A stretch of 64,000 bases of DNA from Blastobasis lacticolella. Lineage: Eukaryota; Arthropoda; Insecta; Lepidoptera; Blastobasidae. Positions 46,110 to 57,448 of this stretch are shown piece after piece (the first letter of the stretch is position 1; the number at the start of each line of letters is the position of its first letter). The stretch lies in NCBI GenBank assembly GCA_905147135.1, contig LR990050.1, forward strand, positions 8,678,001 to 8,742,000, given 5' to 3'. The notes under the pieces are model-generated. The model was not told where the DNA came from and did no database searches. It worked only from the letters and a program-made list of their open reading frames with translations. Made by a program: the position numbers and the translations under genes.

Positions 46110-46443
46110 GGTTGGCATGTTCTACAACACAAACAATCCACATACCGAAAAAATGGCTTCTCTGACCCAGCCCGCCGGATGCCGCCCGCGCCGGAGGTAG
46201 CCGGTCGTTGTTATACTCCAAAAGTACAAATGACGGACTAGAAGCTTTATTAAATACCTATTCTCTCCAAGCTTCAAAAATAATGTCTGCCCCGCTTAAT
46301 GATTTATCTATAAAATGTCTGGTGTTAATGTTGGTTGTTGGTTGGTATGTTCTACAACACAAACAACCACATGCCGAAAATAAGGCTTCAGCGGCCCGGG
46401 CCACCGCCCGTCGCCCGCACCGAAGGTGGCCGCTCGTTGTTAT
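46110..46443. repeat. Direct duplication of a ~104-bp GC-rich segment, 230 bp apart
   Basis: Copies at about 46110-46213 and 46340-46443 share GGTTGGYATGTTCTACAACA, CAAACAA, CGAAAA, GGCTTC, CCGCCCG and GGTVGCCGSTCGTTGTTAT in the same order and spacing. The interval between them is AT-rich and not duplicated. No coding frame is kept between copies. Confidence 0.75.
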
Positions 46444-46839
46444 TCCCGGCGAGGCGGGCGGCAGCTGCCCGCAAATAACAGAAAGAGCAAGTCCTCAGGG
46501 CATCGCTTTAGCTTTTCAATTTCCCTTTCGGAATTATTCGTGCTAATCGAATACGACCGCCGGGGTCTGGGGACTGGATCGCGATGATTCATTCATGAGA
46601 CTAATGTCGCAGTCCCGGCCAGAAACTAGTATTATTGTGCTCGCTCCGTCGCGCCGGCGGAATAGTAAATTGATAGTCGATTGCGATTCCGTGCCCGCAA
46701 AATGATTTACTTGGGCTTTTTGTTTGGGAGTACCGAATGCTATTGAGTCCTGCTGCCAGGCGTTTTGCTCAAATCTCGTAGTCTACAATTTAGGCCACTT
46801 ACCTACTGCTTTGAGCTGAACATAATTTATTTAATATCC

Positions 46840-47511
46840 ATGTCGCAACCATCTGGTTAAATTAGCCATTTAATCAGAAGGCTAGTCCGTTAATTAAACG
46901 CCGGCATTCAATTGAATGGCTAAAGGACAACTAGCCAAGTAGTTGAATGTAACGTGCAGCTACTTGGCTGAACGGTATTTAGCCATTTTGTTATATATAT
47001 GGAATATATATGTTTGGTTTGAGTGACCATTCATAAATTATATGATAACCTTACTTAAGATAAAAAAAAACGAATTAATAAATATAATTTTTAGTTAAAA
47101 CGAAAATATTAGTGGCAACAAATTCAATTAGTAAATGCATTGCGAGTACCTATAAAGTTTATAGTATTTACCACAATAATAACTTTAAACTTATAACTTA
47201 TTAACTATTTGCAAGTATAGTATAGGATTGTATCCGACTTTCTTATTTTATAATATTAAATATAAAATGGCACAAAACTTTCTCAGACATTTGTTTCTAA
47301 TTGTAAGTATAAAAAAATGAACAAATTAAGTTATCCTTATTCTTACTTAAAAACATCTAGGTACCACACTTTAAATTTTGTTACAACGATTAAACGTGAA
47401 GCGTTGATTGTTATTTCAACTATCGGCCTAGGTATTCAATTGATTGCCGGCGTTTAGATAACAGGCTAGCCTACTCATTAAATGGCTGACTTAACCAGAT
47501 GGCTGCGACAT
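46840..47511. mobile_element. DNA transposon-like element, 672 bp, 78-bp terminal inverted repeats
   Basis: Left (46840-46917) and right (47434-47511) ends are inverted copies: both start ATGTCGCARCCATCTGGTTA and carry AGCCATTTAAT, GGCTAG, AAACGCCGGCA and TCAATTGAAT, with scattered mismatches. Just inside the left end, 46914-46986 forms a nested palindrome: AATGGCTAAA pairs with TTTAGCCATT and, within it, AGCCAAGTAG with CTACTTGGCT. The interior is AT-rich and non-coding, so it is non-autonomous. Target-site duplication is not clear. Confidence 0.85.
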
Positions 47512-48169
47512 CCACATTGCTTAAATGATGCATTATCAGAGAGGATCAAACTATTTCACCAAAATCATACGGCAGCACAATGAATCTGATCTTTCCCTTA
47601 ACGCCTTAATATCGCATTCCTCGACAGTGTATTTGACGGGAAGTCATCAGACGGGCTCTGAGATCAAGGATTGTGCCCGTGGCGTGCATTGTATGTAATT
47701 ATTAAGGACGTATCCGCCAACACCAAGGCCTTTGCCAAAACTGTCTGAGGCTGTACTAATCCCTTCCTAGGACTCTTTGCTAAATTTCTTCTGCGTCGGT
47801 CTTTTGGAATTAGGTACCCCAACGCATGAGGGTTTTGGTGAATTGCCTCATGACCTGAATTGTCCTATCATGAAAAATGATTGTCAGCAGCTGCTGCATA
47901 AGAAGCTTCTGGCAAAGACAGACCAGTGGTGTGGACTGTACTTATAAACAAAGAAGAATGGTAATGCATGTAAATTCATGTCATAACCTTTGAGATACAC
48001 ACTGTTCGTCCTTTACGTATCCTCACACCACGATCGAGAGATAATCTCTGCGTAGGGCGCGCAAACGATGACGCTGAGTGGCTGAAAGACACTGATGTTG
48101 ATCTCAACAATGCTGCATGCCAGAGACTATAAAGTAAGTGGTAAAAACTTCACGAGATTAATGGGCGAC
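47512..48169. other. Non-coding stretch, perhaps further retroelement debris
   Basis: Balanced base composition unlike the AT-rich neighbours, directly upstream of the RTE-like relic at 48170. It could be eroded upstream ORF sequence, but no conserved RT motif was recognised. Confidence 0.25.
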
Positions 48170-48800
48170 CCCTATGAAGCTGCAATTTGCCAAAACAGAG
48201 TACGTGGCTGGGGCTGAAGCTGTCGATAGAATAGATAATTATCTGCGAATTTTCAATTACTTATCTCTAAAAATACTCCAATGTCAAATTTCGTATGACT
48301 TGCACCTTAGGAAGCTAAAGAAAGTCGTCGGTGATCCCAAAATCTCTGTCAAGCTTAAGAGACTTGTATACAAGATATTAGGCCTGTGATGCTCTACGTC
48401 TACAAGAGCTGGCCGGCCTCAACGAAGCACATTTGGAAACGTCACGCCAACTAAATGATAATGCTACCGTGGATGAGCTGCGTTACCATCGTTACACGAC
48501 TCGACCAGGTCCATAATGAGTACATTTATGGTAGTCGTGGCGTCAATAGATACATTGAGGATAAGATTGAAGTAGCTCCTGTTCTTTTTTGGTCACGTGC
48601 TGCGTAAGCCCAAGGGATACATGTTAAGTAGATTCCTAATCCTACCGGTATCAGGAAAAAGGTTCCGCGGGAAGTCAAGGAAGCGATGAATTGATAGACT
48701 GAGTCAGATGCGAGATTCTACGTCCTTCGTCGTGAAGATGCTAAAGATCGGAGCGAAATGGAGGAAAAAGAGTAGGAAAGCGAACCCTTTCACAAGTCGA
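48170..48800 (+). pseudogene. RTE-like ORF2 C-terminus relic
   Basis: Plus-strand frames in order: KLKKVVGDPKISVKLKRLVY, then MLYVYKSWPASTKHIW, MLPWMSCVT, TRLDQVHNEYIYGSRGV, EDKIEVAPVLF, IRKKVPREVKEA and REDAKDRSEMEEK. They follow the family order LKxKxYKTxxRPVxLYGxESWPxxKKHE, MLRWMCGVTRLDxVRNEYIRGSxxV, APV..., GRPKxxW and EDAxDRxxWR. Many frameshifts and stops. It is more complete at the 3' side than the other relics here. Confidence 0.75.
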
Positions 48801-51074
48801 AATTGACGGCCCGGATGATAATGATAAAGACTCAGAGATGGACCACAGAATATTGGTTGGACTTGTGAGTGAAAACTTAGACAGGTCGATTAGCAATTTT
48901 TTAAAACTACTTAAAAACAAACAAGGCTGTTTTTTTATCATTCACTAATGTCTCAATTATATTTGTCTCTTGATTATGAATCACACTATTGACAACGTTA
49001 TCGATTAGCTGTCAAAACGCCGCCAGTTTTGGCGACATAAAAATACATTTCCTCGCAGCTTTATTAAGTTAATCGTGATTTAAGGGGGAAATTCCCATGT
49101 TTGTTGTCGTTCCAGCGCGGCAGGCAACGGCGGAAGCGCGCGCGTCGTGTGCAGGTGATAAATCGCACGGAGCCATCACTTTTTGCTAACGCGACAACGC
49201 GCGTTACTCGCAAACATATTCAAGGAGCGATTGTTAGCGTCGTGTCGACACATGTCACGCGGGTTTTTCGCTCGGGACCTTTCGTCCGGTTTCGGGAGTT
49301 TTTGCGAGCGGTTGCGAGCGGTTCTATAGGCGTCGCGTCGTGTCGTACAACTGCACCGATGACAATAAATATCGGGCGCGGCGAGCCGTGAAATCGAATA
49401 GGCTCCGACTGTGAGCGCTTTACAATCAGCAGCCGGAGCGCCCGCCGCGCTTCGCCGTAACTTACTGACATTCATGTGCATATAAAACTTATAAAAACAG
49501 TATGCTTTCCGAAATTAAAGACCAAAACGTACTTGAACGAATGTGGGATGTTATTATATGTATTAATATGTAAGAAAAGGGTGATTAGTTGCTCACTGGT
49601 GAAGCTACATAGAAATGCTATCAGTATCTCGAATAAATATGAATAATTAAAACCCCTTTGTGCAATCCCATCTACGTATGTACAAAGAACGTGGGTAAAC
49701 CTCTCGATAATACATTTTAAACATTGGCACGCGGAGTGCGCGAGTAATTTGCGGCTGTGACGACCCCGCGCGTCCCCCGACGCGTGTTCGATTAAAGCAC
49801 AAGTAATTCCGGCAAGGAAATTGAAATCTTAAAGCAATGCCCTGTGGACTAACAATTTTTAAGATTTATTTCTGTATTTATGTACGTAAGTGCATATGCT
49901 GTGTTATCCAATGTGAGAAATAAATGTAAGGTAATATTATAAACAGGAAAAGTGGTATGGTTGTGAGTTTGTACGTTGGGGGTAATATATCTGAAACTAC
50001 TAATTCAATTTTGAAAATTCTTTCACTAATTAGAAGCTACATTATTCCCGAGTGTTGTACGGTTTTGATCTCTAAAAAATTATAGGTATCCCGGAAAGAC
50101 AGTGCAATGTTGAATATCGTTGGAAAACCTATACATAGTAAACACAAAGTCGCTTCTCGCCGTCTGTCCCTCTGTATCTATGTACACTTAGATATTTTAA
50201 ACTACGAAACTATTTTAATTCATTATTCAACAACATGAGTAGACAGAGTGATTCAAGAGGAAGGTGTATCGGGTTAGGAACAACAAGCGAACGAAGTCGC
50301 ATCGTAATCGCAACTTCTCAAAAGCGATATTTATTCTAGGTAAAAAACTATATTAAAACGTCTAAAATTGATCTTCGACAATATACGAGTATCGAGGACA
50401 GTTGAGAAAATATTTTTAAGCTACAATAGACATTTCAATGTCATTATTAATGGAGATATGGAGCTAGAAAAAATGTCGAATTCGAGATGTCACTGCGCGA
50501 GAATTAGGTCCTAGCAACAATAATTTAAAAAAATTATACGAACTTCACTACTTACGTATGATCAAACACTTGCCATTTACAGAATGAACACAAATTTACT
50601 ATGTGCATCAATGCATTTACATTGCAAAAGCTACTTTTGGAAATAGTCGTAAGTAACTATCACTATGAGTACAAGTAGCACCGATATTTGTCTAAAACCC
50701 CTTTCCCCATTAGCAGGCGTTCTGAATTCTAATTCCATTGTTTCCATATCTTTCGCTTTGCGGCCATGTAATCGGGTGTGGAGTAATGAACACGCGCCCG
50801 GGGCGCGGGGCCCAGGAGTTTAATTTTCCTCTTCCGCGCTGTCCCGCGCCCGCGCCGGAGTCCTTCCCCTCCCGCGCCTCCCCGCGCCGCCCCGCTCATT
50901 AGCGCGCGCGACAATGCTGCGCCTCATCAGCGCACCCTGCCTGCACATCCACGGCCAAACAAAGGACGCCTCAGTCAATAGCAGACAAACAAACTATCGA
51001 ACTTTAGAAAATGTGTCGTGAAAGTATTTTGTGGTGGCAAGTTTAGGACGGCTTATTCGTGTGACGCTTGCGGT
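48801..51074. other. Non-coding stretch with two CpG-rich blocks
   Basis: CpG-rich blocks at 49100-49460 and 50755-50950 sit in AT-rich DNA. The first gives overlapping open frames on both strands, which reflects GC content. No recognised exon or repeat family. Confidence 0.25.
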
Positions 51075-51480
51075 AAGGAGCGTCGGTGGTGAAGTGGTTT
51101 ATTTTATTTTATTTTATTTATTTATTTGCCAACAGATTTACACTTTTTGGTACATTAAATATTACATGAAAAATAGTAGGTAAACACTTAAATACTTGGT
51201 TACGGGATTCGAGTCGTAAGCGAGAGATACCGGGTTTGTATCCCACTGCGGCCATGTACCAATGGCTCTTGTCTTAGTTATGTACATTAGTTGAATACTA
51301 ACCGATGCTGTTACGGTGAGGGAAAACATCGTGATGAAACCTGCACATTCAGGCGACGGAATGTGTAACCATGATCCAATCTGGTCAGTTTCCCCGGGTA
51401 GCAGGGTCACGGAGGTCAGATTGCAATCGCTTAACTGTAATTACCTGATCTGCCAAATCTTAGAACATGGTCAAGGCGAA
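51075..51480 (+). mobile_element. tRNA-derived SINE interrupted by a nested ~95-bp insertion
   Basis: The head starts GGAGCGTCGGTGGTGAAGTG, then is broken by (TTTTA)n/(TTTA)n and GCCAACAGATTTACAC...GTAGGTAAACACTTAAATA (about 51099-51197), and resumes as CTTGGTTACGGGATTCGAGT. The B-box region is GGTTTGTATCCC. The body CATGTACCAATGGCTC and GAGGGAAAACATCGTGATGA matches other copies. A long 3' part reaching CCATGATCCAATCTGGTCAG is retained. Confidence 0.7.
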
Positions 51481-52834
51481 TTACGATTACGATTATATAC
51501 GAAATTTCCCTGAAGTTCTCAGATGTGTCCTACAAGTTTTTTTTATTTAACTCCAGTTATAAACCGAACTGATATAACCGATTCATGGTTGCGACGTTTT
51601 ACCGTTCCATTTCACAAAATTGGATAACCTTCTGACATATACATCAATCAAGATGGAATGAAAACGTGACCTTCATTGCACTTAACCCGGCCGCAATTCG
51701 GGTCAGGCAGCGCAGATCCGAGGGTGCCAATAACCCACGGCGAAACTGAATAGCCCATCAATAAAGTCATTGGCAGGCAACGCGTGAATTGTACCGCTAA
51801 CGTGATTGTGGCATTGATAGTTAATTGGTGCAGTGCTGCAGTGCCAGCTCCGCGGGTATCGTTGTTTTAATTTGGTTACCTCGCAGCTAATGCTCGCTTG
51901 TCGGGTCAATCTTACCCCTCTCTGGGCTGGTTACGGCTACTTTTCAGTTTCTGTTAGTGTTCGCTGCACTCTGCTAACTAACAGGCGCATTGTGGCTGCC
52001 AATATATTGTTTCGAATTCCGTTTCTGTCTTCAGATAATATTCTTGGTATTCTTAATAATGTTCATGAACAAATTCGCCAGTCATCTTGCTAAAAACTAA
52101 GCAAAGCTTGTAGTACTTGCTAGTGGATGCTAGGTAAACGAAATACTACATAGTACTCATCTTATTCGAAAATTTGACATGTCGAGAACTCCGAAATGGC
52201 TTTGGCGATATTGATGAAAAGAGATGTGATGTGCAAGACCAGGCTGAAGATGCATCATCATTATTTATAAGCTATACTCAAAATATTTGTGTAACTTAAG
52301 AATTCTCTTAATTTTTTGTAGCTCTTTTGGGAAGGGGGGTTTTGAAATTAAATAAATTATTAACGTTGATTTTTGGGTGGTCGGGTTGTACCTACTTTCT
52401 CAAAATGACACCAGTGTATCAGATAACTTAACAAAAAGTTAATCTATCTATATTTACGAGTCATATTATGTATGTATTATTAATAATATTTACTACATTT
52501 GCAATGAAAAAGTAAGCTAATAAGCAGTGGCACCTTATTTAATGCCTTTGTTTTTATAAACTATAATCTTCTTTTAAAATCACGATTATTGAAGTTTCCC
52601 ATCAAATAATTTTACGATTTGATATACAGGATGTAAAAAGACCGCTAGCATTAATTGAAACCTCATATTCTACCCATGAAACTGAACAACTTTCCCCAAA
52701 AAACATACTCGCGGAAATGACTTCATAATTTGGCTACCTAAAATAAGACCTAAACAAAATTAGTACATTTCCTGCATTTGGCCACTATTTAGTCCAGACT
52801 CAAGTTAAGCCTAACTTTCGTACTTCCATACGCA
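51481..52834. other. Non-coding stretch; no gene recognised
   Basis: A short piece at 52090-52145 (AACTAAGCAAAGCTTGTAGT) resembles the body of the tRNA-Gly-like SINE family. Otherwise AT-rich without features. Confidence 0.25.
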
Positions 52835-53010
52835 ATCTCTTTTGCAGGCAATCATCAGAATAGCCTAGCGGGTGGTTCGATCACAGGTAATCCTAGGAAT
52901 TTCGGTAGGTAGAGAACAGAAATGTAAATTAGTCACTTAAATTTCTGCCCGACCAAGAATCGAATCCGGGATATCTGCGTGACAGACCAGCATTTTATCA
53001 CTGAACCTTT
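52835..53010 (-). mobile_element. tRNA-Gly-like SINE, decayed copy
   Basis: The minus strand has GATTCGATTCTTGGTCGGGC (B box), GTCTGTCACGC (degraded anticodon arm; compare GTCTGCCACGC at 31821) and GGTTCAGTGATAAAATG (A box region). Several tRNA positions are mutated. Confidence 0.6.
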
Positions 53011-53034
53011 ATGATATAGCTTTATAGACGATTA

Positions 53035-53260
53035 TTATATTAGCCTGAATCATTCCAATGCTGGGCAAAGGCCTCCCCCCGAATCTTATGGAAAATAGTA
53101 ACTAATAATAATCATCATCATCCGATCTATCCGACATTTTTCTTCTATACTTCGACCTTCCGTAAGCCGTTGGCTCTCGCGTCCAAATCGGCGATGTCAA
53201 TCCATTGCTTCTTGGCTCTCCCGCGGGACCTCTTTTCTGATAGTATTCTGATAGGAAATT
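53035..53260 (-). pseudogene. RTE-like ORF2 C-terminal tip with (GAT)n tail
   Basis: The minus strand reads, with one frameshift, KRGPAGEPRSNGLTS / KKQWIDIADLDARANGLRKV, then a stop and GATGATGATGATTATTATTA. This matches the GRPKKRWxDxIxxDLxxxGL tip of RTE-like reverse transcriptases, followed by a GAT-type tail. The left portion 53036-53095 (GCTGGGCAAAGGCCTCCCCC) is a common lepidopteran repeat word. Confidence 0.55.
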
Positions 53261-53349
53261 AGTATTTTATAATATTTATTGAAATTGCATGGTAAATTAA
53301 TAATTAATGCTCTATGATAATAAGAATAAATAAATACATGAGCACGCAC

Positions 53350-53500
53350 AAATTCACACAGCGCCATCTAGCCCTAAAGTAAGCAAAGCTTGTGTTATGG
53401 GTGTTATGACTGATAAACTACTTTTTCTATACTATTTCTACTAATTCATAATTTCAACTTCTGCTCGGCTGGTAATCGAACACGGGACCTCTGCGCGACG
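53350..53500 (-). mobile_element. tRNA-Gly-like SINE fragment
   Basis: CACACAGCGCCATCTAGCCC, AAAGTAAGCAAAGCTTGTGT and CTGCTCGGCTGGTAATCGAA copy the 31821-32050 element in the same minus orientation; the tRNA head is lost after the B-box region. Confidence 0.65.
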
Positions 53501-53690
53501 AAAATACTTTATTCTAGAAGATTCGTACAAACAGTTTTAGATGTAATAGGTTCACTTAATGTAGGTTACTAATTGTACTTGCACAAATTGGTTGTTGAAC
53601 CCTGAAATACTAACTAGGCAGTAGCTTGTATCTTGGCTGTCAGTGTTCTCAATCTACTATCTCTCTTACTATTTCTTTCATTATAATTAC

Positions 53691-53900
53691 TTTTTTTATG
53701 TCATTCGTTAGGCAAACAGACAAGCGGGCCACCTGATGGAAAGTGGTCACCACTGCCTATAGACATTAGCAACACCAAGAATCGCCAATGCGTTGCCCAC
53801 CTCTATAACACGTTGCTCTGGCAGCAAAAAGGCAAATGCTGCTCCACTGTCAAAGCCACGGTTCCCCAAACCCCATGGAGAACTGGTGACCTTACTGTAA
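53691..53900 (-). mobile_element. LINE 3'-end fragment, minus orientation
   Basis: The minus strand reads GCCAGAGCAACGTGTTATAG, AGGTGGGCAACGCATTGGCG, ACCACTTTCCATCAGGTGGC and ends ACGAATGACATAAAAAAAG. Closest relative in the window is 4830-5034, including the ATGACATAAAAAAA end. Confidence 0.65.
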
Positions 53901-54210
53901 GTATTACTATCCCCAAATATATATTATCATATCAAATGACATACCTACTATAGAGAGAGAAATGAGATCAAATGCGATGATTGGACATAGTTATCCACCG
54001 GCCGCCAGCGAGCGGTTTGTGCGCCGCAGTGCAAACGGCTCCCGGCGACAGTTGCTGTGCATGGCTCCGAATACAGAGCTCGCATCTCGCCCCTGTTGAC
54101 ACGCGGTAGGGGCTCCCCGCTCTGGCTTCGGGTTTCAAACTCGTATCAAATCTTACTAACATACGAGTACTAATCCTATCCTTTCCTAGAAATATTATAA
54201 TAAAAAAAAC

Positions 54211-54460
54211 ATGGCGTTAATGTCCGGTTGTGCTCTCGCGGGTCTCGGGCTCAGGCTTGACCATGATCCATTATTTGGTAGATCACGTAATTACAGGGGA
54301 ACTGCCATCTCACCACCGTGACCCTGCTACCAGGGGAACCTGACCAGATTGAATAATGGTTACAAATTGAGTGCCGGTTTCGATGTCTTCCTTCGCCGTA
54401 AGAGCATCGGTTAGAATTCAACTAAATGTACATAACACAGAAAAAGTCATTAGTGCATGA
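54211..54460 (-). mobile_element. tRNA-derived SINE, head-truncated
   Basis: TGGCGTTAATGTCCGGTTGT, ACCTGACCAGATTGAATAAT, CGTAAGAGCATCGGTTAGAA and CTAAATGTACATAACACAGA follow the 5124-5470 copy; the tRNA head is missing beyond about 54460, as in 5'-truncated retroposition. Confidence 0.75.
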
Positions 54461-54737
54461 CAACATGTATCGTATTGTATTTATTGATATTGTATATATT
54501 AATATCCATTTATATATTTATATAGAAGACTACCATGTTCAAAATTAAACATAATTGAGTTTCTGTTTAGGTTAATTAATACTGTAGAAATAAATGTAAT
54601 TTAATTATAAGTGCACTGTATTGCCTCCACCGCTCTTTAGATCTCCGTATGAATTGTGGGATAAGCCCGCCTTTGCTTTGTAAAATTTCTAATTTCTTAT
54701 TTTTGTATTTAATTATTATGCAATTATGAGTTTACAT

Positions 54738-54826
54738 ACATACAACATTGGGAATCGAACTCCGTACCTTCCTCTCACATACGAGCCTAACCCACTAGCC
54801 ATTAAGCCACCGACGCTCGATATATA
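54738..54826 (-). mobile_element. tRNA-like SINE head, third family
   Basis: The minus strand has GCGTCGGTGGCTTAATGGCT (A box TGGCTTAATGG), GGCTCGTATGTGAGAG and GAGTTCGATTCCC (B box). Spacing fits a tRNA but the acceptor arm does not pair, so a SINE head is more likely than a tRNA gene. Little body sequence follows. Confidence 0.5.
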
Positions 54827-55429
54827 ATTCGCTTATTTCAACTTATTTGCAGCCACAAATCAGCTTCAGCATCAGGTCTCCGCACACGGCGCATCTCCGG
54901 CCGTCCGTGATTACCGGTTTGCTTAGGTTAATCATTCTCTTTACACAGTTGGGGGACGGCGCGGGACACCGCTCTCTACGTGGGACATTTCAACGACTGT
55001 CCCCACTCTACGGTACTTTGTGAACGTTTATATGACAACGCGCAGTTTGCGTTAATTAAGTATTCAACGCCGTCGCGTGCACTAATTCGTACGAGGAAAG
55101 CCGTCCGGGTTGTCAAGTTTCTTTTTATTGTTCGGTGCATTCATAGAAGAAATCTTCTTTCTGTGTAAAGTTGCAATTTGTTTATCACTAAAATTTAGTT
55201 CCCGCGGTAACACAGCGTAACAAAATTTTAGGTCGAGCGTAACCAAAAAGGGGTAGGTATATTTTTAGTACCTTTTCACCAATTTAATATTGTGATACAT
55301 GTCGCTTACTTTCCCTATTTTTGTATCGCCCGGTTTCGTTGTTTTTAAAATAATTTTTAAAATATTGAACATTTGACGCCAAAAATAAAAAATAAAGCCA
55401 TTCGACTTGAGGCGAACTGTTCAAAAATG

Positions 55430-55952
55430 AAGATGGTGAGATGGGCTAGGGGTGTAACCAGAACAGAGAAATTAAATAAGAAATTAAAGAAGAATTAAAT
55501 AAATACAGATAAAGGAACAGATAAAATGACTGATGGTCGTCTCAGATCATATGTACATGTGATGTGACGCTTTAGCAACCACGTAGTACAGACTGCACTT
55601 AGCCTCACCGAAATCAAAAGCGGCAGAGGGCGCCCCGACGCTACCTGGTGGTCTACAGTATCCAATGACCTAAATTATACCCAGGTGCCTAGGGAGACAA
55701 CCCAGAACAGAGACCCGACACCAAATAATGGGGACAGGGAACGACGAAGAAGAGAAGAATAATATAAAGAAAAAAAATAGTCATGGTGTATTTTACACCT
55801 GGTGGTCTACAGTATCCAATGACCTAAATTATACCCAGGTGCCTAGGGAGACAACCCAGAACAGAGACCCGACACCAAATAATGGGGACAGGGAACGACG
55901 AAGAAGAGAAGAATAATATAAAAAAAAAAATAGTCATGGTGTATTTTACACA
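55430..55952 (+). pseudogene. RTE-like ORF2 C-terminus relic with internal 154-bp duplication
   Basis: Frames read MKMVRWARGVTRTEKL, DKMTDGRLRSYVHVM, SNHVVQTALSLTEIKSGRGR and PDATWWSTVSNDL, matching MRMLRWMxGVTRxDR, LRWYGHVMRR, and RGRPxxTWWxxVxxDL. From about 55647 a unit of 154 bases is repeated once (second unit from 55801) with very few differences, each ending in a purine-rich GACGAAGAAGAGAAG run and TAGTCATGGTGTATTTTACA. Only one unit carries the RT-derived upstream part. Confidence 0.8.
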
Positions 55953-57318
55953 AACACGTATAATTGAAGAAAACTATCAACGATGATCTAAGCTAAAATT
56001 ATATCGACTTGATGACACTTTACAAAAATTATTAATTATTACTTACTGAATAATTGCCTGAATCTGCCGATATCAGGAAAAAGGCCCCGTGCCAGGATGC
56101 CAGGATTCTGGCATTAACCGGAATAGCATATATGCAAGACAATAGATAATAAAAAAAAGTGCTAGGACGATAATGATGATGATTAATTCCTCATTGAAAT
56201 ATTTCTGTTAGCACAACAGAATTAAAAATTTGTTTATTCGCCTTGTAGCCTTGGTTGCGTCAAAATATCTGGCTACTCGTAAACCAAGGTACGCGGTACA
56301 ATCCCGTAAAATAAATTTAAAAATGTTTAATAATAACTGGAATAGAATAAAGCTGTACATTACAGAGTCTGAAAATACCGTAACATTAAATTCAGCGAAT
56401 TTGAAAAGCAGTTGGACATCATAATGTAAGCTATTTGTTTAATTAAATTCCTGGCTGGTGTTCCGATTAAACGCGCAGTAAAACATAACTCACTCAGCAG
56501 TTTCCTGTTTTATATGAATGTGATGAAGCCAGCTATTTTATGACCTCTTAAAGGCTTCCAGCCCTTCGCTCAGTTAAGCACATCCTGATTAAATTATCAT
56601 TGCAAAGTAACACCTCACTGTTTGAATAATACCCACTTATATCAAATCGTCTAGTCATAAAAGACAAAACACTCCGATTGCTTATTTTTTGCTCAGGAAT
56701 CGTTCTACCAATTCCCAGCATAGCACGGTATCGCAAACAAATGGCTCGCAATTAAATTCCATTGAATGTTTCGCTCGAGTCGAAAATAAATTATTTTAAT
56801 ATTTAAGCTGGGCGCAAAATAATGTTGCTGGGTGTTTCCGGCGAGATTACCAACTAATAACATTACAAAACAGCTCTTTGCGGGTAAATTATGCATGCGC
56901 TCTCGGGTCATTACCGCGGCTGGCGGGCCTCCTTGGAGCAGCGCCGCCCGGCAATCGGCGAAAACAATTATGCCCGATAATTTATAATCGCCGCTCTTTG
57001 TTTGGCGCAGCGCTGTAGTGCACAAACAGAAGCTTTTCTTAAGGCTATGCCGTTCAGACTGGTCAAAAATCAAGTGCCAGGCAGCAGTGATGCTCTTTGA
57101 ACGAGGCATTGAACCGACAGACAATGACAGTTTATTATGGTTCGCCTTGCATGGGATTAATCGTCGTTATCCTACCAGTTAATCCCTTCTTTTGCCAGGA
57201 TCTGCTTTTCTGCCCTTTCTTCATAACTTCGGTATTCGGCATCCGCGCATCGTAAGTCGTTGGTTTAAATGAATCACAGACACAATTATGTACATAATAG
57301 GGGTAAAAAGGTTTTTAC
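55953..57318. other. Non-coding stretch; no gene recognised
   Basis: A short segment at 56060-56100 (GATATCAGGAAAAAGGCCCC) echoes 48648 (GGTATCAGGAAAAAGGTTCC) in the RTE-like relic and may be another eroded piece. The block 56890-57040 is GC-richer. No gene. Confidence 0.25.
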
Positions 57319-57448
57319 GGGGTCGGCAACGCGTGACGCGTGACAGGGCATTACGCCCTTGGTATTGCAAACGTCCATAGGCTGCGGTGACTGCTTACCA
57401 TCAGGCAGGCCGTAAGCTTGTTTGCCAACTTAGTGGTATAAAATAAAA
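57319..57448 (+). mobile_element. LINE 3'-end fragment
   Basis: GGGGTCGGCAACGCGTGACG, GTATTGCAAACGTCCATAGG, CTGCTTACCATCAGGCAGGC and CTTGTTTGCCAACTTAGTGG, ending in GTATAAAATAAAAT. One of the best preserved copies of the 20195-20285 family. Confidence 0.65.

Noticed and set aside
49101..49481. Overlapping frames of ~100 codons on both strands
   Set aside because: A CpG-rich block opens frames on both strands at once, which is a composition effect.
55728..55916. Small gene of 62 codons
   Set aside because: The frame crosses the junction of a tandem duplication in a decayed retroelement.
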